DNA of 64,000 bases from Callorhinus ursinus (GCF_003265705.1 NW_020312827.1:21395270-21459269); one strand, 5' to 3'. Shown: positions 45,246 through 56,610, numbered from the stretch's first letter. Notes: generated by a model not told the origin, from the sequence alone. Numbers and translations: made by a program.

Positions 45246-46215
45246 TTTTCTTAGATGAAGGACGGCTTTACTAATGCTCCTGGACAAGTGTGATAGGGAT
45301 TCCTTTCCGCCTGAGATTTCGATCCTTGAGAGTAGCAGAGGTCTGCCATAGGAGGCAGGCATTTTTTTAGAGATCCAAAGCTCTAGCAGACTAATTTAGA
45401 GCGTGGGTGGGATGCCAGCCATTTCTGAAGCTCATCAAATGAGAACATTTAAAGCTGAGTGATAAGCCTTTGTAGGTGAACTAATGCCAAAACCCTTTTA
45501 AAACCCCAGTATTCTATGGCAAGGCATTCTTGCAGCATGTTATGTGTTACCATGTTATGAAACTGGCTTTGACATTTGGATGTCTACCACTTGGTGAGTG
45601 GTTAGTTATAAAATGCTATTGGTTCAACAGATTATACTTCTGGAATAAAGCCTGGACTTCTGGGATCTTTTTAGTGGCTGGTTTATTTGTATTTCCAAGG
45701 CCATTTTTCCAATAAGCCAACACAATCAAATTACATGCAGCTTTGAAGACATTCTACCTTACAGTTTGACATTTTAATTAGGACTTTAAAGAGATAATAA
45801 TCACTGCCCACAACTTCCCTAATGTTACCTAGAAATGGGTCAGTTAATTAGGATCCCAGAAAAACCACTGCATACATTTCTTTTTAATTGTTTTTCCAAA
45901 CTTCCATCACCACATCTCTTGGCTTCAACTCAGACCAAATCAAACAAACAGCAGGGAAGGGTTCAATCTCTTCAGCCTTCTGAAAAATCTAAGGGTGCAA
46001 ATAAGGAAGTCAGTCTGAAAACTGTATGTTTCACTCGCATAAGATATTTTTCTTTCATTTCAAGGTTGCTTTTGAAAGGAGAACCATGCCAGTTCATTTT
46101 ATTAGAACATTCTCCATGAAAGCCATTAGGATCCTGTTCACCTGGTCCCTTTGATTTTTATATCTATCCTTCATTATTCTTTATCTCTTCTAGGGTGAGG
46201 TTATTAATGGATGGT
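45246..46215. other. unrecognised non-coding sequence
   Basis: No repeat or gene recognised. Plus-strand frames at 45530-45715 and 45835-46119 resemble nothing. Confidence 0.4.
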
Positions 46216-46232
46216 CCCACTAAAGAATTTTT

Positions 46233-46423
46233 TTTTAAAGATTTTATTTATTTATTTGACAGAGAGAGACACAGCGAGAGCAGAAACACAAGCAGGGGGA
46301 GTGGGAGAGGGAGAAGCAGGCTTCCCACTGAGCAGGGAGCCCGATGCGGGGCTCGATCCCAGGACCCTGGGACCATGACCTGAGCTGAAGGCAGACGCTT
46401 AACGACTGAGCCACCCAGGCGCC
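46233..46423 (-). mobile_element. SINEC (younger subfamily) with 17-base TSD
   Basis: Minus-strand carnivore SINE: tail 'aaagattttatttatttatt', body 'ccaggaccctgggaccatga' and 'gctgaaggcagacgcttaac', and head 'gccacccaggcgcc'. Flanks 'cccactaaagaattttt' (46216-46232) and 'cccactaaggaattttt' (46424-46440) differ at one base. The C-run at the head blurs the boundary by two or three bases. Confidence 0.95.
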
Positions 46424-46440
46424 CCCACTAAGGAATTTTT

Positions 46441-47499
46441 TAATGCTTTCTGACTGCATCAAATTCCTTCTTATTGGATTTTACAAGGTGGAAGGAAAAA
46501 TGAGTCCATCTATTGAGAAACAAAGGGGCCCAGGGTGTGATAGCAAGTCAAGAAATAAATTCTGTTCTCTTGGATGGATTATATGTAACAGGATGCTCAC
46601 TGCCTCACCAAGACTTGCCCCTCCCTATCTCTTGGGTCAATATACAAGAATGGAAATGTGGTAAATGTCTGAGTTGTTTTCTAATGCTCTGATGTGTTTT
46701 GACACATTCAGGAGGGAGAGGTGGTTGCTGCTTCCCAGAAAAGGTTTAAGGAGTGTAACAATATGTCACTCTATCATTCTGCCAGGCAAGTTTAGCCTCA
46801 CTTTTAAACCTGATTATATGTGCCTCAGTCTCCGGTTGGATGGTCAGTTGCCATGTTTATCTCAGTTCCTGAGATCTTGTAGTTACAAAGTTCTTTTAGG
46901 TAAATAGTGGGGCTGTTGGTGGTTAATTTGAAAGATGACTTCAATTTGCAACTTCACTGATGACTTCTTTAACATCCTGCTTAATGTATTCACTTCACTC
47001 TTGCTCATTGTCAGAGACAGGGTTACCTTGGATCATGTGAAGCTCAAGGTTTAAGACCCCTTGCTTGCATGATCCCCTTCCAAGTCTCTAGCAGGAGCTC
47101 TTGCAATGCATTCACATGTTGTGCAAAATTGGAAAATACAAGATAATCTAACAAAATCCAGTTATAACCACCATGTACTTTCACAACCAATTTTGTATTC
47201 TTTTTCTTAAAGAAGGACCCCTAGATTTCATAAACTTTAAGGCTAACAAATCTCAATCTGTCTCCTTCATTATATGAATGTTTTTTAAAAGATTGTAGGC
47301 CCTAGATTAGAAAAGTGTGATGTGTCCAGATAGCCACAAGGTTGCTTTCAAAGTAGCTATCTATGCAAAGGAATATCCTTGAAGCAGACAAAAGTTGTTT
47401 GGTATACTTTATTTTTCCTGTCTCCATGTTTCTCTGAGATTTCTCCAAATTTGAGATCTTTCTCTGATCTTGGGAGTTTACATCAGTTAAGATATATGT
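46441..47499. other. unrecognised non-coding sequence
   Basis: About 1.06 kb without a recognised repeat or gene. Confidence 0.4.
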
Positions 47500-47560
47500 G
47501 GTACTTAGGACAGGGAATATGCACAGTAAGTTCTCAGTGAATGCTAGCTATAATAATTGT
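47500..47560 (+). mobile_element. MIR 3' tail fragment
   Basis: 'gtacttaggacagggaatat' followed by 'cagtaagttctcagtgaatg' and 'ctagctataataattg' is the MIR tail in sense orientation. Confidence 0.6.
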
Positions 47561-47797
47561 TGTTGTATTTATTTCCTCCAAATTTTGCAGCCTTGTGTAT
47601 ATCTTTTTCTACCACCCTTCACTAGAGAGACCAATTCTACTATCACCCTGAGAAATGCCCCAGGCCCTAGATGGGTCATTTGTTTTTCTTCTCAGCTATT
47701 GAAAATATTTCATTATTTTCAGCCATCTGGGAGAATAATATAATAAAATTCTTTGACGGGCCACCAAAATGACGATGGCTTAACACAATGTCCCCAG

Positions 47798-48003
47798 GTG
47801 GCACAGTGGAAGAGTGTGGGAGCTAAATGTTGGCTCCATGACTCACTGGTAAGGTGACCACCCTAACTTCACTTACTTCTGCGGGAAGAAAAAAAGATAA
47901 TACTTATTTTACAGGGATGTTTTGGGAAATAAGTATGTAAAGCCCTTATCATAGTGTCTGGAATAGACTAGGCACTAATAAATGGGCATCATTATGGTAA
48001 CCA
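47798..48003 (+). mobile_element. MIR SINE
   Basis: Sense MIR: head 'gtggaagagtgtgggagcta', 'ggctccatgactcactggta', core replacement 'aaaaaaagataatacttatt', tail 'aagcccttatcatagtgtct' and 'ctaggcactaataaatg'. Confidence 0.75.
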
Positions 48004-48817
48004 GACCACTCTTGATGACACAGCATCTGAACCCAAAAGAAGGCACCTTTAATGGAGAAATTCAGATAATTTTTTGTCAGGGAGATATTCAGATGCATGG
48101 TGATTTATCTAGTGCTTCTCAAATCTGGTGTAGTTAAAATTCCTATACCTATGAACATCTCTATGTTTCCTAAGATATTGGATGAAGAACAATGAAAAGA
48201 TAATATTCTGGCATACTTAGGAATGCCGATAAGTTATCTCATAGGCTTGCTTTGCAGGGTTTCATAGTCCTTGGATTAAATTTTAAATCTAACTAATGGA
48301 CTTTGGAGATTACTAGAATTTGATAAAAATGTTATTAGAATGAAATTTGAATTTATTTGCCTAACTGATATAACCTGATACTGGATTTATGTACAGGTTA
48401 AGGAAAAATTGGTAATGGTTAAGAGTTAGAAATAAGTTACTAGCAAATATAGTCCTCAAATCTCATTTGAATCTCATCCCAATTGTCTTCACAATCAGGG
48501 ATTTGAATTACTGATTTCTACTTTACCTGGAAATTTTAAGAAAGTTATGTATAGTGTTTCCTTAATTCATTTGAATAAGCTGTTTGTTATTGTTTTGTTT
48601 TTATACTAAATGTATAGATTGTCTCTTAACCTCTTTGTCTACAGGGCCAAAATTGATCATATGTTCTCCTGAATTTGGAGATGTCTATAGTCTCAAGGGT
48701 GCTAGACCAAGTTGAGCATTTCTACACTGACACACATAAAATGGATGATGTGCTACATAAGAGTATATGTAGCCCTCTTAAAAATAAGTATCTACCAAAT
48801 ATGAAATATATAAAATT
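48004..48817. other. unrecognised non-coding sequence
   Basis: AT-rich, nothing recognised. Confidence 0.45.
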
Positions 48818-48912
48818 CTAGACTATGAGGTTCTTAAGGGCAGCATCTAGCAGAATGCCTGGAACATAGTCGATGTTCAATATATATGTGTTAAATGAGT
48901 AAATGAATGGAT
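48818..48912 (+). mobile_element. L2 LINE 3' end, sense
   Basis: 'ctagactatgaggttcttaa', 'agcagaatgcctggaacata' and 'gatgttcaatatatatgt' lead to the terminal 'aatgagtaaatgaatgg'. A short, clear L2 terminus. Confidence 0.78.
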
Positions 48913-49644
48913 TAACTTGAATTTAATTAGGTGGGGTAGTTTGGACTTCATAGGGAAAGTCCATGAAATATACTGAAAAAAATATGAATCTTTGAGCCTC
49001 TTTGAAGATAGAGACTTTGAGGGCTTAGAAAGGAAGTTAGTGACTATTTGGTCAGCTGCCTCATTTTACACCAAGGAGACTGAATAACTTATATAAACTA
49101 GGGATGGAATCAGGAGATGGTATGGAGGGCAAATGGGATATACATGAAAACATTCTTATAAATGCTTTTTTACCAAGTAAATCATAACCAGATTTTATGG
49201 AATGATATTAAGAAAGCAGTGCTATGTCAATGCAAGATTTTTTTCCTTCAAATTGTGTTTATTTATAGTTATCAGTTTCTTCAGATGAACTCCCAAGGAC
49301 TGTCCAGAAAATTTTGTTATAAGAGAAAACTATAGCATTGCATGTTGTCTGAGAAAAAGACATGATCGTGGCTGCGGGGTTTGGAAATGTCTGTCTTTCA
49401 AAGGTTTCTATTGTAAGGAGGTGTGACATATATTATGAACATGGTATAAGTGAAAATTTAAGGGGATGTGAAGAGTAGGAAGTAAGTTTTATACAATTGA
49501 CAAAACCTGAAGCACATTAATCCACATGGCTCCAATTAGTGTCAACCCCCATTTAGTTGATCATGGAAAGAAAGGGGGCAAAACAAGAGAGCCCTGTGCT
49601 CCTGAGGTTGAGAAACACCCCACTACAGGCATTTAGGTTCCTAA

Positions 49645-49647
<3 letters not shown>
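48913..49647. other. unrecognised sequence, possible MIR scrap at 49055-49120
   Basis: 'gcctcattttacaccaagga' followed by 'gatggaatcagg' may be the centre of a minus-strand MIR. The rest is unrecognised. Confidence 0.4.

Positions 49648-49681
<34 letters not shown>
49648..49681. repeat. (TG)n microsatellite
   Basis: About 16 perfect TG units followed by 'tatgtatgagagagag', directly beside the A-tail side of the next L1. It is long enough to be length-variable. Confidence 0.9.
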
Positions 49682-49685
<4 letters not shown>

Positions 49686-49696
49686 ATGAGAGAGAG

Positions 49697-50080
49697 TTTT
49701 TTTGTTTTGTTTTTAATTTTTTTATTAACATATAATGTATTATTTGTTTCAGGGGTACAGGTCTGTGATTCAACAGTCTTACACAATTCACAGCACTCAC
49801 CATAGCACATACCTTTCCCAATGTCCATCACCCAGCCACCCCATCCCTCCCACCCCCCTCCACTCCAGCAACCCTCAGTTTGTTTCCTGAGATTAAGAGT
49901 TTCTTATGGTTTATCTCCCTCTCTGGTTTTGTCTTGTTTCATTTTTCCTCTCCCTTCCCCTATGATCCTCTGTCTTGTTTCTCAAATTCCTCATATCAGT
50001 GAGATCATACGATACTTGTCTTTCTCTGATTGACTTATATTGCTTAGCCTAATACCCTCTCATTCCATCCACGTCATTGG
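49697..50080 (-). mobile_element. carnivore L1 3' UTR, 5'-truncated, antisense
   Basis: It begins with a T-rich tail, then 'tattaacatataatgtatta', 'gtacaggtctgtgattcaac', 'ccagcaaccctcagtttgtt' and 'cttgtctttctctgattgac', ending at 'ccatccacgtcattgg'. This is the carnivore-type L1 3' UTR (called module 2 here), without ORF2. Only about 380 bases inserted. A target duplication is not clear ('gagaga' recurs on both sides). Confidence 0.9.
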
Positions 50081-52034
50081 AGAGATTGAGAATTTTGATT
50101 CATTGGATACCTGAGTCCTTTGAGGTATTTGGCTTCCTTAGTCTCAGGCAAAGCTACTTGCCTAGGGAGTGCAAGGAACAGATCACAATAAAACTGACCT
50201 GTATCACCTAAAATAACTGGTCAGCTCTTTAAGTCCCAAAGGAAATTTAGCTTCAGCCAAACTTCAGCCAAACTTTGGAATTCCTTTGAGCAACCCTCCA
50301 GGCTGGTGCTTCTAAGAGTGGTTCTTCCCCATTTCATAGCCATCATGAGGTCTGAACCCATTCCCTTTCCATCTTAGTTTTGAAGACCGCTGGTGAACAA
50401 TTTAGGGTTTGGGCTGATGATCTGTAGGATTGGTAAGGCACCCCAGACTAAAACTGCATTGTCCTAAAACAAGAGATAAACAATGAAGGCTATTCTTAGT
50501 GGTGAGTAAGAGACAGTAGGAAAAGTTATAAAATTCAGGTGTGTCAAAAGCATTACGTGAGTCTTGCCAGCATGAGACCAGTAAGTACTAAAGGAGAGTT
50601 ATAGCTACAGGTGGAAAATATTAAATTACTATTTTTGTATTTCCTAGTGCCCTCAAAAGTTTTGGCAGAGTTATGACTATAGGCTGCCGCCTGGCTGTAC
50701 AAAAAAAAAAAAAAAGAAAAGGGAGAAGAATTTAGTAGAGAAAACTGAATTCTGGATCTGTACTCACAGAATTGGACTTGAATGAGCAAATGTTAGTTTT
50801 TCAGTGAAATAATTTCTATAAACTCAAATTAAATTGATTTGATGGCTCTGAAGCTAACACATTTGGGTGTCCTCTTTAAAGAATCTGTTGAAATGTCAAT
50901 TTGTGATAGAGATAAGAGGCTCACAATCATACCTGGAAAAAAAAGTCAGGCATAGCAAAAAAAGAGATTTCATTAGAATATTCCTAGTATTTTCAAAATT
51001 AATCTTGCACCACCTGCTATTATAAGGGAACACTGAATAAATAAAATGTTTCTCAAGCACGGCTGGTATACCCAACTTTGAGTGCTAGTTAAGACTTTTG
51101 CCAAAATATACATTTACTTTCCTAGCTTGGGGGAATGAAACTAGCAAATGGATAGCACTTTTAGGCACATGAGTGTCTTTTTGGTAGATGCTAAATGAGG
51201 GAGTTTAAAAGAAAAAGAAACTTCCATTCACACAAACCTCTTTCTTGTTAATATCCCAGAGCTAAGAGTTGCTTGTAACATTTGGGCGGGTGAGGAAAGT
51301 GGAGAAATATCTCTGACATTTAGCTTTAGGTGGGACAAACCACATTAACTCTACACTTTTATTGTAGCACATTTTTCCTTTCCTGAATTTTCAATCCTTT
51401 CTACATTACCTTTGACCAGTGACCACTGCCTGGAAGTTTCCTAGGTATATATAATAATTAGAAAGACCATATCATGTAGAATAAAAATAGTCTGCGTTTC
51501 TTATCTGTGTGTCATTTGCTTGTACCAACCTAGCCATTCTATGATTAGGGCAGATTGTATTTTTCCAACCTCAGAGAATGTGTTTTACTAATTCCTTTCA
51601 AATTCTTCTCACTCAGTGAACGATTCAGAAGGAAAATGTTCAGATTCAGGTGAAGGCAGTCATACCAAATACTTGCCAGGCCACAAAAACTTCACCATCC
51701 TGGGCTTAAGGCTGATTTCAGTTACTTAAGAATCTGGGGATGAAAATACTCTTTGTAGGGAACTTGTAGGAATTCTGCAAATGTCACAAAGACGGATCAG
51801 GTCTGTCACCCTTCAGTTGAAAAACCACTCAACAATCAATCTTCTTTCATGACTTTCTTCATCTCTTTATCATCATTGTTTTGATTCTTAGACCCTCTGA
51901 TAATTTCCAGACTCCAGGATTAGAGTTTCTTTCCCTGGAGACAAAGTTCAGCCCTGATAATCCTCCTTTTTGAAAGATGGTTTGCTCCGTGTTGCTTTTC
52001 TCTTCCTTGTGCTTTGGTCTTCGTGCCCTAACTC
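50081..52034. other. unrecognised non-coding sequence
   Basis: About 1.95 kb without a recognised repeat or gene. It has an A-run at 50700-50715 and short A-runs near 50938 and 50958. The 78-codon minus-strand frame at 50553-50789 translates the A-run as F residues. Confidence 0.4.
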
Positions 52035-52216
52035 AGTGGTTCTCACATGTGAACATGCATCTGAACCACTGGGATGCTTGCTGAACTATGGATTGCTGTG
52101 CACTACACGTCCTTCCACCCCAGAGTCTCTGACTTTGGAGAATTTGGGTTTCTGAATAGTTCCCAGGTATGGCTAATGCTGCTGGCCCCAGGACCACCCT
52201 GGAGAACCGCTGCACT
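52035..52216 (+). mobile_element. MER5A-like hAT DNA transposon
   Basis: It starts 'cagtggttctcacatgtgaa', continues 'gcatctgaaccactgggatg' and 'cagagtctctgactttggag', and closes 'ccctggagaaccgctgcact'. The inverted ends cagtggttctca / gagaaccgctg are visible, as expected for a hAT element. Length about 182 bases. Confidence 0.85.
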
Positions 52217-53562
52217 AACTAGCCACCAATGCCCATTCCCAGAACATTCCACCTTTGTTTTGTTTGCAGGTCATATACTTCTCACTCTTTTCTTCTTTTG
52301 AGACCATTTTTTTCCCCACTTGTTTTCAAATATGATACTAAATGCACCTTACCATCTGATGTAATAGCCTTCAAAAGACATGGTTTTCATCTCACGTTGT
52401 TCATCTGGGCATTCTAGTGTTGCAACTAGTTACCTAAGAATGGTTGGACGTCTCCGACTATTACAGTCCAGCTCCTGAATTATGTAACTCAAACAGACAA
52501 GGACAAAACAAGGGTCACAGTAAAATTCTGTGCTGTGATGCAAACTTATTTCTGTTTCATGATGGAGTTCTTTGCCCCAGTGATATTGTTTGCTCATCAA
52601 CCCAGGCTCCAGCTATCAGCGGAGGTGTTCCCTAAATAAATATTTTGGAAAACAGATGGGCTTATGTTTTCATACAGTGATGCATTTGTTGTTTTCAAAG
52701 TATTTTTTAAATCAGTTATGCATAAGTTGTTTGGGAGATCTCAAAGTGGATCATGGGAGTTGGTCACCATCAACAGGCAATATCCCTTGCTAAGGGTAAT
52801 AAAGATGCGAAAGAAGCAGTGTGTCTTGTCAAATTCCACCAAGGGCAAGTGATGCAGCAGAGCAGGCCTGTCCACAGTGGCCTGATGAAGCGGGGGGGGG
52901 GGGGGGTGCATGTCAGTACTTCGAGGATCCTGGCTCTATCCCCATCCATGGGAGAAACTTGCATGTGACCAGAGCCACAATTATAATGGGACTTGACAAA
53001 GTAATTGAGAGAGGCAGCCGCTTTTGCAATGTTCAGGACTAGTTCAATGGATTTCTTCCCTGTTTTCAGCAGCATTCAGCAGCTTTGGTGACCAGCTACA
53101 TCGTTTGGCAGTGGGCTAAAGGGCTCACAATTGCACAGAACAAGGAGCATGCTGAACAGTGATGTTCCAGTTTAAAAGGACAGAGCTGCAAACAAAGGTA
53201 GGCTTTTATTTTGGGTAACAACCTTTCAACTGCACACAATCTCATGCCCAACCACATGCCATTTACCACTGCCATGCTCACAGCACCGGGCATATATCTT
53301 CACTCACTTATTCTTGAATCCTGGGCAGGGGAGGGGGACTCAATGTCAGCGTCATGTCTTGAATTTCCTATTTCTTTAACTCTCTCTAGGTCTCATTTGC
53401 CTCTTTGCTTCTCTTTACCCATTTCAACACCTATCCCCTCCTTCTTTTTGGGCCCATGTTTTATGAAGATGACTATTTTTGGCAGGTAGTTTGGTCCCCC
53501 GAATGTAAAATTCAGTGTTCTCTTTTGATGGAAGAAAACTCATAGTATTACAGCCATCACAT
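52217..53562. other. unrecognised non-coding sequence with a G-run
   Basis: No repeat or gene recognised. It contains the 15-base G-run at 52892-52906. Overlapping frames of 60-101 codons at 52444-53075 lie on both strands without resemblance to any family. Confidence 0.4.
52892..52906. repeat. poly-G run (15)
   Basis: Fifteen consecutive G on the plus strand. Able to form intramolecular or intermolecular quadruplexes and likely to vary in length. Confidence 0.9.
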
Positions 53563-53800
53563 AGAATGCAGAGTCGTAAGCCCAGCTCTGCCTGTCCACA
53601 GGTCCGTAGGGAAAGTCACTGCCTACAGTGACTTTCTATATATTTGACTATATATATGAGTGAGTATTTGATCAAAATCTATCTTCCTCACTGGACATGG
53701 GCCACTGTGAAGACAATAGCTACCTGTTTGCTATTGAGACTATTTGCTCTCAAGTGCTTATCAGAGTGCCTGGCACAGAGCAGCCCCACAGAAATACTTA
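53563..53800 (+). mobile_element. MIR SINE
   Basis: Sense MIR: head 'agagtcgtaagcccagctct', 'gtccgtagggaaagtcactg', and tail 'tgcttatcagagtgcctggc' followed by 'acagagcagccccacag'. The centre is diverged. Confidence 0.68.
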
Positions 53801-54149
53801 TAGGGAAGAAAAGAATATACATATCAAGTGTACCAGTTGAATCATGGGAAGTCCTTAGCTGATCTTAAGTCCATTTTGGGAATGCTCTTCTGCTTTGGAA
53901 AGGATTATGTAGAAAGATCTAAGTTTCATTGATGAGTTTGTTTTTTTTGTTCTTTCAGTGTATTTTGAGACCTTCAAAGGATGGTATGTATTGGGTGGAA
54001 ATTGAACAATGTGTCACCCAATAAGGAGAAATACTAACTATGATGAATTATACACACCTTCTTCTAGTCTAGTAACTTGTTACTGGAATAGAGAGATTGT
54101 TAGAGCTTTATACATTAAGTTTCTCACAACTTTGGAAGTATGGTCTGTA
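53801..54149. other. unrecognised non-coding sequence
   Basis: Nothing recognised. Confidence 0.45.
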
Positions 54150-54590
54150 GTAGCTTTTCTAGGGTTATCATAATAACTATCACAGACCGTGTGTGATAAA
54201 ATTTATTGTCTCACAGTTTTGGAGGCTTGCAGTTTGAGATCAAGGTGCTGGCAGGGTTGGTTACATCAGAGAACTATGAGGGGGAATCTGTTCCATGACT
54301 CTCTCCTAGTTTCTGGTGGTTCTTGGCAATCACTGGCATCCCGTGGCTTGTAGAAGCACCTCCTTGAGCTCTGCCTTCATGTTCACGTGGTGTTCTCTCT
54401 GTGAAGCTGTGTCTTCTTATAAGGACACCAGTCCTCTTGGATTGGGGCCTGCCCCACTCCAGGATGACCTCATCTGAACTAATAACATCTGCAACAACCC
54501 TATTTCCAAATAAGGTCACTTTCTGAGGTATTTGGGGTTAGAATTTCAACATACGGTTTTCAGATGGACAGAATTCAACCATAACATGAT
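54150..54590 (-). mobile_element. MLT1-like solo LTR (ERVL-MaLR), antisense
   Basis: Antisense MLT1: 'cttttctagggttatcataa', 'tattgtctcacagttttgga', 'cttcttataaggacaccagt', 'taaggtcactttctgaggta', 'ttggggttagaatttcaaca' and 'cagaattcaaccataacatg'. About 440 bases, almost complete. No internal retroviral sequence. Confidence 0.88.
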
Positions 54591-55365
54591 CCAGGAAGAT
54601 GTAGCTATTGAACAAAAGATGCAGTTGCTCAGCCAGAAACTCTGCACCCAGATCTACCTCCCCATGTTCCCTGCCACCTCCTTTCAGTGGCGGGGTTTCA
54701 GCCTTTTCCAATGCAGGGTCAGGATAATCTTGGCTTGGCTATTAACTTTGATTTAATGAGTTGAACCTGTCTCAGAAAGCCAGCCAGCAGGTGAGTTGCC
54801 AGCTGGCCCCTCTCTGTGGGCCATCTCCAGTGGCAGTTAGGGATACTGTGTGAGACAGTCTGAGAAGATTTCTGATGTCTGCAGAAGGCACAAACACTCC
54901 TTTCCTCCTTGCTGGCATTTGCAGAACAGTCCCCTCTGCCCCCCTCAGTGTGTGAAGAAGGCAAGGGAAGCTTCTAGAACAGCATGTGGTGTTGGCTACT
55001 TAGAACCCTGACATCGGTTGATGAACACCATTGATCCGTTCTGACAGAAGAGTTCCTATCAAGGGAAAACTAGGCTGATGAAATAGACTGGAACCATCTG
55101 ACACAAATATTTTTTCACCATAGTAAAGGGGGAAGGTAATGTTTGACTTCTGGCTGAATGTCCATGAGAAAGACCAATATGTAATCTTGCCTTTGGCTTG
55201 TTATCAAAAGAACATGTTACATCACTTGCTTGTAGCTTCCAGGTCCTTAAAAAAGTAACTGGTTGAGATACAAGGGCTTCCCAAATTGTAAAATTCAGAG
55301 AATCCATTGTCCCTGTTGATGCTGCCTGGGCTCTAGGGTACAGTCTGCTTTTGTTTTGGGATCAA
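54591..55365. other. unrecognised non-coding sequence
   Basis: Nothing recognised. Minus-strand frames of 81-82 codons at 54719-55307 resemble no family. Confidence 0.4.
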
Positions 55366-55453
55366 TGAGAGAGAAAGAAGGAGAAGAGAGCAAAAGAGGG
55401 AAGGGGGGGGAGAGAAGGAAGGAGGGGAAGAGTGAGAGAAAGAAAGAGAGAGG
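55366..55453. repeat. polypurine (GA-rich) tract
   Basis: Almost pure G/A over about 88 bases, including an eight-or-nine-base G-run near 55403-55411. On the minus strand it produces the S/L/F/P-rich frame at 55295-55644. Confidence 0.85.
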
Positions 55454-55785
55454 AGCAAAATTACAGCAAGGGGCCAGCACCATGGTAAATGGTTTGTCCA
55501 TAGGGAGTTAGTGGCCGAGGTGGAAGTTGAGTATGGATCTCTTGCTGAATGGCGCCAAGTGACAAGCCTGAGAAGGGATTGCACACTGTGGCCCTGCTTC
55601 AGCTCCTGATTACCTATGTCATCCCAGATGAGGCACCTTAACACAATGGGCCTTATCTTTCCTCACCTGGAGATGCGGGTACGGGGATGGCTCATTTCTA
55701 AGGAAGTTTTACAGGAAAACTTCTATAATATTGTTGTTTCAAGCCAATCCAGAGTCTGGATTCAATATATCTTAGCTACATCTGG
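55454..55785. other. unrecognised non-coding sequence
   Basis: Nothing recognised. Confidence 0.45.
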
Positions 55786-56085
55786 CTCCATAGTCTTTTT
55801 TTTATTTTTAAATTTTATTTAAATTCAATTAATTAACATATAGTGTATTATTAGTTTCAGAGGTAGAGTTCAGTATTTTTCATCAGTTGCATATAACACC
55901 CAGTACTCATCGCTTCATGGTGCCCTCCTTAATGCCCATCACCCATTTACCCCATTCTCTTACCCACCTCCCCTCCAGCAATCCTCAGTTTGTTTCCTAG
56001 AGATAAGAGTCTGGTTTGTCTCCCTCTCTGATTACATCTTATTTTATTTTTCTCTCCCTTCCTCTATGATCCTCTGTTTTGTTTC

Positions 56086-56505
56086 TTAAATTCCACATAT
56101 GAGTGAAATCATATGATAATTGTCTTTCTCTGATTGACTTATTTCACTTAGCATTATATTCTCTAGTTCCATCCACATCATTGCAAATGGTAAGATTTCA
56201 TTTTTTTGGTGACTAATATTCCATTGTATGTATGTGTATGTGTGTGTGTATATATGTATATATATATATATGCACCTATACCACATCTTCTTTATCCATT
56301 CATCTGTTGATGGACATCTGGGCTCTTTCCATAGTTTGACTATTGTGAACATTGCTGCTATGAACATTGGGGTGCAGGTGCCCCTTCGGATGACTACATA
56401 TGTATCTTTTGGGTAAATACCTAGTAGTACAATTGCTGGGTCATAGGGTAGCAGTCCTACCAGTAGTGTAAGAGGGTTCCCCTTTCTCTGCATCTTCGCC
56501 AACAT
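56086..56505 (-). pseudogene. L1 ORF2 protein C-terminus remnant with microsatellite insertion
   Basis: A 139-codon minus-strand frame encodes the ORF2p C-terminus: 'KEPRCPSTDEWIKKMWY' followed by a 17-residue Tyr/Ile/Thr/His stretch made by the TG/TA array, then 'NEILPFAMMWMELENIMLSE'. Between them the usual MEYYSAI reading is replaced by a shifted one (QWNISHQ). A five-base deletion near 56205-56215 returns the reading to the usual frame. The rest of ORF2 (endonuclease and reverse transcriptase) is absent, so it is non-functional. Confidence 0.85.
56225..56271. repeat. TG/TA microsatellite inside L1 ORF2
   Basis: Composite tgta/tg/ta array of about 47 bases at the TATA-rich position of the L1 ORF2 end. 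Confidence 0.88.
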
Positions 56506-56610
56506 TTGTTGTTTCCTGACTTGTTAATTTTAGCCATTCTGACTGGTGTGAGGTGATATCTCATTATGGTTTTGATTTGTATTTCCCCGATGGCATGTCT
56601 CCATAGTCTT

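Larger units (their letters stand above)
55798..56598 (-). mobile_element. carnivore L1, 5'-truncated, with perfect 12-base TSD
   Basis: Antisense L1 3' UTR and ORF2 end. The T-rich tail starts it, then 'aattaacatatagtgtatta', 'atataacacccagtactcat', 'gtttgtttcctagagataag', 'ttgacttatttcacttagca', 'tttatccattcatctgttga' and 'ctgactggtgtgaggtgata'. Identical flanks 'ctccatagtctt' lie at 55786-55797 and 56599-56610. About 65-70 bases of ORF2 are deleted near 56448-56460, and a TG/TA array has grown at 56225-56271. Confidence 0.95.

Noticed and set aside
55295..55644. Frames rich in Ser, Leu, Phe and Pro on the minus strand
   Set aside because: Artefact of the polypurine tract at 55366-55453.
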